Of a DNA stretch of 64,000 nt, positions 24,401 through 36,400 are shown piece by piece. The stretch lies in NCBI RefSeq assembly GCF_947507565.1, contig NC_089193.1, positions 1,236,325 to 1,300,324 of the forward strand. Direction: 5' to 3'. Under the pieces are notes generated by a model. The model was given only the letters and a program-made list of their open reading frames with translations, was not told the DNA's origin and did not search any database. The position numbers and the translations under genes are program-made. Position 1 is the first letter of the stretch. Each line of letters starts with the position of its first letter. This DNA is from Oscarella lobularis. Its lineage: Eukaryota; Porifera; Homoscleromorpha; Homosclerophorida; Oscarellidae.

Positions 24401-27400
24401 TTTAATATTGAGGCTCTGGGAATCAAAGATCAGGCCCTCAATTTAGTATTTAGGCCCTAAGAATCAAAGATTAGGCCCTCAATTTAATATTTAGGCCCTA
24501 AGGATCAAAGATTAGGCCCTCAATTTAATATTTTGGCTCTAAGAATTAAAGATTAGGCCTTCAATTAAATATTTAGGCCCTAAGAATCAAAGATTAGGCC
24601 CTCTATTTAATATTTAGGCCCTAAGGATCAAAGATTAGGCCCTCAATTTAATATTTAGGCCCTAAGGATCAAATATTAGGCCCTCAATTTAATATTTTGG
24701 CTCTAAGAATTAAAGATTAGGCCTTCAATTAAATATTTAGGCCCTCAGAATCAAAGATTAGGCCCTCAATTTAATATTTAGGCCCCAAAAATCAAAGATT
24801 AGGCCCTCAATTTAATATTTAGGCTTTAGGAATCAAAGATTAGGCTCTCAATTTAATATTTAGGCCCTAACAATCAAAGATTAGGCCCTCAAATTAATAT
24901 TGAGGCTCTTGGAATCAAAGGTCAGGCCCTCAATTTAGTATTTAGGCCCTAAGAATCAAAGATTAGGCCCTCAATTTAATATTGAAGCTCTAATAATCAA
25001 AGATTAGGTCCTCAATTTAATATTGAGGCTCTGGGAATCAAAGATCAGGCCCTCAATTTAGTATTTAGACTTTGAGAATCAAAGATTAGGCCCTGAATTT
25101 AAAATTTAGGCTTTGAGAATTAAAGATTAGGCCCTCAATTTAATATTTCGGCCCAAAGAATCAAAGATTAGGCCCTCAATTTAATATTTAGGCCCTAAGA
25201 ATCAAAGATTAGGGCCTCAATTTAATATTTAGGCCCTAAGAATCAAAGATCAGGTCCTCAATTTAATATTTAGGCCCTAAGAATCAAAGATTAGGCCCTC
25301 AATTTAATATTGAGGCTTTAAGAAACAAAGATTAGGCTCTCAATTTAATATTTAGGCCCTAACAATCAAAGATTAGGCCCTCAATTTTATATTTAGGCTT
25401 TAAGAATTAAAGATTAGGCTCTCAATTTAATATTTAGGCGCTAAGGATCAAAGATTAGGCCCTCAATTTAATATTGAGGCCCTAAGAATCAAAGATTAGG
25501 CCCTCAATTTAATATTGAGGCTCTCGGAATCAAAGATCAGGCTCTCAATTTAATATTTAGGCCCTAAGAATTAAAGATTAGGCCCTCAATTTAATATTTA
25601 GGCCCTAAGGATCAAAGATTAGGCCCTCAATTTAATATTTTTGCTCTAAGATTTAAAGATTAGGCCTTCAATTAAATATTTAGGCCCTAAGAATCAAAGA
25701 TCAGGCCCTCAATTTAATATTGAGGCCCTAAGAATCAAAGATTAGGCCCTCAATTTAATATTGAGGCCCTAAAAATCAAAGATTAGGCCCTCAATTTAAT
25801 ATTTAAGCCCTAAGGATCAAAGATTAGGCCCTCAATTTAATATTGAAGCTCTAATAATCAAAGATTAGGTCCTGAATTTAATATTGAGGCTCTGGGAATC
25901 AAAGATCAGGCCCTCAATTTGGTATTTAGACCCTGAGAATCAAAGATTAGGCCCTGAATTTAAAATTTAGGCTTTGAGAATTAAAGATTAGGCGTTCAAT
26001 TTAATATTTCGGCCCAAAGAATCAAAGATTAGGCCCTCAATTTAATATTGAAGCTCTAATAATCAAAGATTAGGTCCTCAATTTAATATTGAGGCTCTGG
26101 GAATCAAAGATCAGGCCCTCAATTTAATATTTAGACCTTGAGAATCAAAGATTAGGCCCTTAATTTAAAATTTATACTTTGAGAATTAAAGATTAGGCGT
26201 TCAATTAAATATTTAGGCCCTCAGAATCAAAGATTAGGCCCTCAATTTAATATTTAGGCCCCAAAAATCAAAGATTAGGCCCTCAATTTAATATTTAGGC
26301 TTTAGGAATCAAAGATTAGGCTCTCAATTTAATATTTAAGCTCTAAGGATCAAAGATTAGGCCCTCAATTTAATATTGAAGCTCTAATAATCAAAGATTA
26401 GGTCCTGAATTTAATATTGAGGCTCTGGGAATCAAAGATCAGGCCCTCAATTTAGTATTTAGACCCTGAGAATCAAAGATTAGGCCCTGAATTTAAAATT
26501 TAGGCTTTGAGAATTAAAGATTAGGCGTTCAATTTAATATTTCGGCCCAAAGAATCAAAGATTAGGCCCTCAATTTAATATTGAAGCTCTAATAATCAAA
26601 GATTAGGTCCTCAATTTAATATTGAGGCTCTTGGAATCAAAGATCAGGCCCTCAATTTAATATTTAGACCTTGAGAATCAAAGATTAGGCCCTGAATTTA
26701 AAATTTATACTTTGAGAATTAAAGATTAGGCGTTCAATTTAATATTTCGGCCCAAAGAATCAAAGATTAGGCCCTCAATTTAATATTTAGGCCCTAAGAA
26801 TCAAAGATTAGGCCCTCAATTTAATATTTAGGCTCTAAGAATCAAAGATTAGGCCCTCAATTTAATATTTAGGCCCTAAGGATCAAAGATTAGGCCCTCA
26901 ATTTAATATTTTGGCTCTAAGAATTAAAGATTAGGCCTTCAATTAAATATTTAGGCCCTAAGAATCAAAGATTAGGCCCTCTATTTAATATTTAGGCCCT
27001 AAGGATCAAAGATTAGGCCCTCAATTTAATATTTAGGCCCTAAGGATCAAATATTAGGCCCTCAATTTAATATTTTGGCTCTAAGAATTAAAGATTAGGC
27101 CTTCAATTAAATATTTAGGCCCTCAGAATCAAAGATTAGGCCCTCAATTTAATATTTAGGCCCCAAAAATCAAAGATTAGGCCCTCAATTTAATATTTAG
27201 GCTTTAGGAATCAAAGATTAGGCTCTCAATTTAATATTTAGGCCCTAACAATCAAAGATTAGGCCCTCAAATTAATATTGAGGCTCTTGGAATCAAAGGT
27301 CAGGCCCTCAATTTAGTATTTAGGCCCTAAGAATCAAAGATTAGGCCCTCAATTTAATATTGAAGCTCTAATAATCAAAGATTAGGTCCTCAATTTAATA

Positions 27401-30400
27401 TTGAGGCTCTGGGAATCAAAGATCAGGCCCTCAATTTAGTATTTAGACTTTGAGAATCAAAGATTAGGCCCTGAATTTAAAATTTAGGCTTTGAGAATTA
27501 AAGATTAGGCCCTCAATTTAATATTTCGGCCCAAAGAATCAAAGATTAGGCCCTCAATTTAATATTTAGGCCCTAAGAATCAAAGATTAGGGCCTCAATT
27601 TAATATTGAGGCCCTAAGAATCAAAGATCAGGTCCTCAATTTAATATTTAGGCCCTAAGAATCAAAGATTAGGCCCTCAATTTAATATTGAGGCTTTAAG
27701 AAACAAAGATTAGGCTCTCAATTTAATATTTAGGCCCTAACAATCAAAGATTAGGCCCTCAATTTTATATTTAGGCTTTAAGAATTAAAGATTAGGCTCT
27801 CAATTTAATATTTAGGCGCTAAGGATCAAAGATTAGGCCCTCAATTTAATATTGAGGCCCTAAGAATCAAAGATTAGGCCCTCAATTTAATATTGAGGCT
27901 CTCGGAATCAAAGATCAGGCTCTCAATTTAATATTTAGGCCCTAAGAATTAAAGATTAGGCCCTCAATTTAATATTTAGGCCCTAAGGATCAAAGATTAG
28001 GCCCTCAATTTAATATTTTGGCTCTAAGATTTAAAGATTAGGCCTTCAATTAAATATTTAGGCCCTAAGAATCAAAGATCAGGCCCTCAATTAAATATTG
28101 AGGCCCTAAGAATCAAAGATTAGGCCCTCAATTTAATATTGAGGCCCTAAAAATCAAAGATTAGGCCCTCAATTTAATATTTAAGCCCTAAGGATCAAAG
28201 ATTAGGCCCTCAATTTAATATTGAAGCTCTAATAATCAAAGATTAGGTCCTGAATTTAATATTGAGGCTCTGGGAATCAAAGATCAGGCCCTCAATTTGG
28301 TATTTAGACCCTGAGAATCAAAGATTAGGCCCTGAATTTAAAATTTAGGCTTTGAGAATTAAAGATTAGGCGTTCAATTTAATATTTCGGCCCAAAGAAT
28401 CAAAGATTAGGCCCTCAATTTAATATTGAAGCTCTAATAATCAAAGATTAGGTCCTCAATTTAATATTGAGGCTCTGGGAATCAAAGATCAGGCCCTCAA
28501 TTTAATATTTAGACCTTGAGAATCAAAGATTAGGCCCTTAATTTAAAATTTATACTTTGAGAATTAAAGATTAGGCGTTCAATTAAATATTTAGGCCCTC
28601 AGAATCAAAGATTAGGCCCTCAATTTAATATTTAGGCCTCAAAAATCAAAGATTAGGCCCTCAATTTAATATTTAGGCTTTAGGAATCAAAGATTAGGCT
28701 CTCAATTTAATATTTAAGCCCTAAGGATCAAAGATTAGGCCCTCAATTTAATATTGAAGCTCTAATAATCAAAGATTAGGTCCTGAATTTAATATTGAGG
28801 CTCTGGGAATCAAAGATCAGGCCCTCAATTTAGTATTTAGACCCTGAGAATCAAAGATTAGGCCCTGAATTTAAAATTTAGGCTTTGAGAATTAAAGATT
28901 AGGCGTTCAATTTAATATTTCGGCCCAAAGAATCAAAGATTAGGCCCTCAATTTAATATTGAAGCTCTAATAATCAAAGATTAGGTCCTCAATTTAATAT
29001 TGAGGCTCTTGGAATCAAAGATCAGGCCCTCAATTTAATATTTAGACCTTGAGAATCAAAGATTAGGCCCTGAATTTAAAATTTATACTTTGAGAATTAA
29101 AGATTAGGCGTTCAATTTAATATTTCGGCCCAAAGAATCAAAGATTAGGCCCTCAATTTAATATTTAGGCCCTAAGAATCAAAGATTAGGCCCTCAATTT
29201 AATATTTAGGCTCTAAGAATCAAAGATTAGGCCCTCAATTTAATATTTAGGCCCTAAGGATCAAAGATTAGGCCCTCAATTTAATATTGAGGCTTTAAGA
29301 ATCAAAGATTAGGCCCTCAATTTAATATTGAGGCTCTGGGAATCAAAGATCAGGACCTCAATTTAGTATTTAGGCCCTAAGAATCAAAGATTAGGCCCTC
29401 AATTTAATATTTAGGCCCTAAGGATCAAAGATTAGGCCCTCAATTTAATATTTTGGCTCTAAGAATTAAAGATTAGGCCTTCAATTAAATATTTAGGCCC
29501 TAAGAATCAAAGATTAGGCCCTCTATTTAATATTTAGGCCCTAAGGATCAAAGATTAGGCCCTCAATTTAATATTTAGGCCCTAAGGATCAAATATTAGG
29601 CCCTCAATTTAATATTTTGGCTCTAAGAATTAAAGATTAGGCCTTCAATTAAATATTTAGGCCCTCAGAATCAAAGATTAGGCCCTCAATTTAATATTTA
29701 GGCCCCAAAAATCAAAGATTAGGCCCTCAATTTAATATTTAGGCTTTAGGAATCAAAGATTAGGCTCTCAATTTAATATTTAAGCCCTAAGGATCAAAGA
29801 TTAGGCCCTCAATTTAATATTGAAGCTCTAATAATCAAAGATTAGGTCCTGAATTTAATATTGAGGCTCTGGGAATCAAAGATCAGGCCCTCAATTTAGT
29901 ATTTAGACCCTGAGAATCAAAGATTAGGCCCTGAATTTAAAATTTAGGCTTTGAGAATTAAAGATTAGGCGTTCAATTTAATATTTCGGCCCAAAGAATC
30001 AAAGATTAGGCCCTCAATTTAATATTGAAGCTCTAATAATCAAAGATTAGGTCCTCAATTTAATATTGAGGCTCTGGGAATCAAAGATCAGGCCCTCAAT
30101 TTAATATTTAGACCTTGAGAATCAAAGATTAGGCCCTGAATTTAAAATTTATACTTTGAGAATTAAAGATTAGGCGTTCAATTTAATATTTCGGCCCAAA
30201 GTATCAAAGATTAGGCCCTCAATTTAATATTTAGGCCCTAAGAATCAAAGATTAGGCCCTCAATTTAATATTTAGGCTCTAAGAATCAAAGATTAGGCCC
30301 TCAATTTAATATTTAGGCCCTAAGGATCAAAGATTAGGCCCTCAATTTAATATTGAGGCTTTAAGAATCAAAGATTAGGCCCTCAATTTAATATTGAGGC

Positions 30401-33400
30401 TCTGGGAATCAAAGATCAGGACCTCAATTTAGTATTTAGGCCCTAAGAATCAAAGATTAGGCCCTCAATTTAATATTTAGGCCCTAAGGATCAAAGATTA
30501 GGCCCTCAATTTAATATTTTGGCTCTAAGAATTAAAGATTAGGCCTTCAATTAAATATTTAGGCCCTAAGAATCAAAGATTAGGCCCTCTATTTAATATT
30601 TAGGCCCTAAGGATCAAAGATTAGGCCCTCAATTTAATATTTAGGCCCTAAGGATCAAATATTAGGCCCTCAATTTAATATTTTGGCTCTAAGAATTAAA
30701 GATTAGGCCTTCAATTAAATATTTAGGCCCTCAGAATCAAAGATTAGGCCCTCAATTTAATATTTAGGCCCCAAAAATCAAAGATTAGGCCCTCAATTTA
30801 ATATTTAGGCTTTAGGAATCAAAGATTAGGCTCTCAATTTAATATTTAGGCCCTAACAATCAAAGATTAGGCCCTCAAATTAATATTGAGGCTCTTGGAA
30901 TCAAAGGTCAGGCCCTCAATTTAGTATTTAGGCCCTAAGAATCAAAGATTAGGCCCTCAATTTAATATTGAAGCTCTAATAATCAAAGATTAGGTCCTCA
31001 ATTTAATATTGAGGCTCTGGGAATCAAAGATCAGGCCCTCAATTTAGTATTTAGACCCTGAGAATCAAAGATTAGGCCCTGAATTTAAAATTTAGGCTTT
31101 GAGAATTAAAGATTAGGCCCTCAATTTAATATTTCGGTCCAAAGAATCAAAGATTAGGCCCTCAATTTAATATTTAGGCCCTAAGAATCAAAGATTAGGG
31201 CCTCAATTTAATATTTAGGCCCTAAGAATCAAAGATCAGGTCCTCAATTTAATATTTAGGCCCTAAGAATCAAAGATTAGGCCCTCAATTTAATATTGAG
31301 GCTTTAAGAAACAAAGATTAGGCTCTCAATTTAATATTTAGGCCCTAACAATCAAAGATTAGGCCCTCAATTTAATATTTAGGCTTTAAGAATTAAAGAT
31401 TAGGCTCTCAATTTAATATTTAGGCCCTAAGGATCAAAGATTAGGCCCTCAATTTAATATTGAGGCTCTCGGAATCAAAGATCAGGCCCTCAATTTAGTA
31501 TTTAGGCCCTAAGAATCAAAGATTAGGCCCTGAATTTAAAATTTAGGCTTTGAGAATTAAAGATTAGGCGTTCAATTTAATATTTCGGCCCAAAGAATCA
31601 AAGATTAGGCCCTCAATTTAATATTGAAGCTCTAATAATCAAAGATTAGGTCCTCAATTTAATATTGAGGCTCTGGGAATCAAAGATCAGGCCCTCAATT
31701 TAATATTTAGACCTTGAGAATCAAAGATTAGGCCCTTAATTTAAAATTTATACTTTCAGAATTAAAGATTAGGCGTTCAATTTAATATTTCGGCCCAAAG
31801 AATCAAAGATTAGGCCCTCAATTTAATATTTAGGCCCTAAGAATCAAAGATTAGGCCCTCAATTTAATATTTAGGCTCTAAGAATCAAAGATTAGGCCCT
31901 CAATTTAATATTTAGGCCCTAAGGATCAAAGATTAGGCCCTCAATTTAATATTGAGGCTTTAAGAATCAAAGATTAGGTCCTCAATTTAATATTGAGGCT
32001 CTGGGAATCAAAGATCAGGCCCTCAATTTAGTATTTAGACCCTGAGAATCAAAGATTAGGCCCTGAATTTAAAATTTAGGCTTTGAGAATTAAAGATTAG
32101 GCCCTCAATTTAATATTTCGGTCCAAAGAATCAAAGATTAGGCCCTCAATTTAATATTTAGGCCCTAAGAATCAAAGATTAGGGCCTCAATTTAATATTT
32201 AGGCCCTAAGAATCAAAGATCAGGTCCTCAATTTAATATTTAGGCCCTAAGAATCAAAGATTAGGCCCTCAATTTAATATTGAGGCTTTAAGAAACAAAG
32301 ATTAGGCTCTCAATTTAATATTTAGGCCCTAACAATCAAAGATTAGGCCCTCAATTTAATATTTAGGCTTTAAGAATTAAAGATTAGGCTCTCAATTTAA
32401 TATTTAGGCCCTAAGGATCAAAGATTAGGCCCTCAATTTAATATTGAGGCTCTCGGAATCAAAGATCAGGCCCTCAATTTAGTATTTAGGCCCTAAGAAT
32501 CAAAGATTAGGCCCTGAATTTAAAATTTAGGCTTTGAGAATTAAAGATTAGGCGTTCAATTTAATATTTCGGCCCAAAGAATCAAAGATTAGGCCCTCAA
32601 TTTAATATTGAAGCTCTAATAATCAAAGATTAGGTCCTCAATTTAATATTGAGGCTCTGGGAATCAAAGATCAGGCCCTCAATTTAATATTTAGACCTTG
32701 AGAATCAAAGATTAGGCCCTGAATTTAAAATTTATACTTTGAGAATTAAAGATTAGGCGTTCAATTTAATATTTCGGCCCAAAGAATCAAAGATTAGGCC
32801 CTCAATTTAATATTTAGGCCCTAAGAATCAAAGATTAGGCCCTCAATTTAATATTTAGGCTCTAAGAATCAAAGATTAGGCCCTCAATTTAATATTGAAG
32901 CTCTAATAATCAAAGATTAGGTCCTCAATTTAATATTGAGGCTCTGGGAATCAAAGATCAGGCCCTCAATTTAATATTTAGACCTTGAGAATCAAAGATT
33001 AGGCCCTGAATTTAAAATTTATACTTTGAGAATTAAAGATTAGGCGTTCCATTTAATATTTCGGCCCAAAGTATCAAAGATTAGGCCCTCAATTTAATAT
33101 TTAGGCCCTAAGAATCAAAGATTAGGCCCTCAATTTAATATTTAGGCTCTAAGAATCAAAGATTAGGCCCTCAATTTAATATTTAGGCCCTAAGGATCAA
33201 AGATTAGGCCCTCAATTTAATATTTTGGCTCTAAGAATTAAAGATTAGGCCTTCAATTAAATATTTAGGCCCTAAGAATCAAAGATTAGGCCCTCTATTT
33301 AATATTTAGGCCCTAAGGATCAAAGATTAGGCCCTCAATTTAATATTTAGGCCCTAAGGATCAAATATTAGGCCCTCAATTTAATATTTTGGCTCTAAGA

Positions 33401-36400
33401 ATTAAAGATTAGGCCTTCAATTAAATATTTAGGCCCTCAGAATCAAAGATTAGGCCCTCAATTTAATATTTAGGCCCCAAAAATCAAAGATTAGGCCCTC
33501 AATTTAATATTTAGGCTTTAGGAATCAAAGATTAGGCTCTCAATTTAATATTTAGGCCCTAACAATCAAAGATTAGGCCCTCAAATTAATATTGAGGCTC
33601 TTGGAATCAAAGGTCAGGCCCTCAATTTAGTATTTAGGCCCTAAGAATCAAAGATTAGGCCCTCAATTTAATATTGAAGCTCTAATAATCAAAGATTAGG
33701 TCCTCAATTTAATATTGAGGCTCTGGGAATCAAAGATCAGGCCCTCAATTTAGTATTTAGACCCTGAGAATCAAAGATTAGGCCCTGAATTTAAAATTTA
33801 GGCTTTGAGAATTAAAGATTAGGCCCTCAATTTAATATTTCGGTCCAAAGAATCAAAGATTAGGCCCTCAATTTAATATTTAGGCCCTAAGAATCAAAGA
33901 TTAGGGCCTCAATTTAATATTTAGGCCCTAAGAATCAAAGATCAGGTCCTCAATTTAATATTTAGGCCCTAAGAATCAAAGATTAGGCCCTCAATTTAAT
34001 ATTGAGGCTTTAAGAAACAAAGATTAGGCTCTCAATTTAATATTTAGGCCCTAACAATCAAAGATTAGGCCCTCAATTTAATATTTAGGCTTTAAGAATT
34101 AAAGATTAGGCTCTCAATTTAATATTTAGGCCCTAAGGATCAAAGATTAGGCCCTCAATTTAATATTGAGGCTCTCGGAATCAAAGATCAGGCCCTCAAT
34201 TTAGTATTTAGGCCCTAAGAATCAAAGATTAGGCCCTGAATTTAAAATTTAGGCTTTGAGAATTAAAGATTAGGCGTTCAATTTAATATTTCGGCCCAAA
34301 GAATCAAAGATTAGGCCCTCAATTTAATATTGAAGCTCTAATAATCAAAGATTAGGTCCTCAATTTAATATTGAGGCTCTGGGAATCAAAGATCAGGCCC
34401 TCAATTTAATATTTAGACCTTGAGAATCAAAGATTAGGCCCTGAATTTAAAATTTATACTTTGAGAATTAAAGATTAGGCGTTCAATTTAATATTTCGGC
34501 CCAAAGAATCAAAGATTAGGCCCTCAATTTAATATTTAGGCCCTAAGAATCAAAGATTAGGCCCTCAATTTAATATTTAGGTTCTAAGAATCAAAGATTA
34601 GGCCCTCAATTTAATATTTAGGCCCTAAGGATCAAAGATTAGGCCCTCAATTTAATATTGAGGCTTTAAGAATCAAAGATTAGGCCCTCAATTTAATATT
34701 GAGGCTCTGGGAATCAAAGATCAGGACCTCAATTTAGTATTTAGGCCCTAAGAATCAAAGATTAGGCCCTCAATTTAATATTTAGGCCCTAAGGATCAAA
34801 GATTAGGCCCTCAATTTAATATTTTGGCTATAAGAATTAAAGATTAGGCCTTCAATTAAATATTTAGGCTCTAAGAATCAAAGATTAGGCCCTCAATTTA
34901 ATATTTAGGCCCCAAAAATCAAAGATTAGGCCCTCAATTTAATATTTAGGCCCTAACAATCAAAGATTAGGCCCTCAATTTAATATTTAGGCTCTAAGAA
35001 TTAAAGATTAGGCCCACAATTCTACTTTTAGGCCCTAAGAATCAAAGATTAGGCCCACAATTTAATATTTAGGCCCTAAGGATCAAAGATTAGGCCCTCA
35101 ATTTAATATTGAAGCCCTAAGAATCAAAGATTCGGCCCTCAATTTAATATTTAGGCTTTAAGAATTAAAGATTAGGCTCTCAATTTAATATTTATGCCCT
35201 AAGAATCAAAGATTAGGCCCTCAATTTAATATTTAGGCCCTAAGGATCAAAGATTAGGCCCTCAATTTAATATTTTGGCTCTAAGAATCAAAGATTAAGC
35301 CCTCAATTTAATATTGAGGCTCTAGGAATCAAAGATTATGCCCTCAATTTAGTATTTAGGCCCTAAGAATCAAAGATTAGGTTCTCAATTTAGTATTTAT
35401 GCCCTAAGAATCAAAGATCAGGCCCTCAATTTAATATTTAGGCCCTAAGAATCAAAGATTAGGCCCTCAATTTAATAGTGAGGCTCTAAGAATCAAAGAT
35501 TAGGCTCTCAATTTAATATTTAGGCCCTAAGAATCAAAGATTAGGCCCTCAATTTAATATTGAGGCTCTAGGAATCAAAGATTAGGCCCTCAATTTAATA
35601 TTTAGTCCCTAAGGATCAAAGATTAGGCCCTCAATTTAATATTGAGGCTTTAAGAATCAAAGATTAGGCCCTCAATTTAATATTGAGGCTCTGGGAATCA
35701 AAGATCAGGCCCTCAATTTAGTATTTAGGCCCTAAGAATCAAAGATTAGGCCCTCAATTTAATATTTAGGCCCTAAGGATCAAAGATTAGGCCCTCAATT
35801 TAATATTTTGGCTATAAGAATTAAAGATTAGGCCTTCAATTAAATATTTAGGCCCTAAGAATCAAAGATTAGGCCCTCTATTTAATATTTAGGCCCCAAA
35901 AATCAAAGATTAGGCCCTCAATTTAATATTTAGGCTTTAGGAATCAAAGATTAGGCTCTCAATTTAATATTTAGGCCCTAACAATCAAAGATTATGCCCT
36001 CAATTTAATATTTAGGCTTTAAGAATTAAAGATTAGGCCCTCGATTTAATATTTAGCTTCTAAGAATTTAAGATTAGGCCCACAATTCTACTTTTAGGCC
36101 CTAAGAATCAAAGATTAGGCCCTCAGTTTAATATTGAGGCTCTAGGAATCAAAGATTATGCCCTCAATTTAGTATTTAGGCCCTAGGAATCAAAGATTAG
36201 GCCCTCAATTTAATATTTAGGCCCTAAGGATCAAAGATTAGGCCCTCAATTTAATATTTTGGCTCTAAGAATCAAAGATTACGCCCTCAATTTAATATTG
36301 AGGCTCTGGGAATCAAAGATTATGCCCTCAATTTAGTATTTAGTCCCTAAGAATCAAAGATTAGGCCCTCAATTTAATATTTATGCCCTAAGAATCAAAG

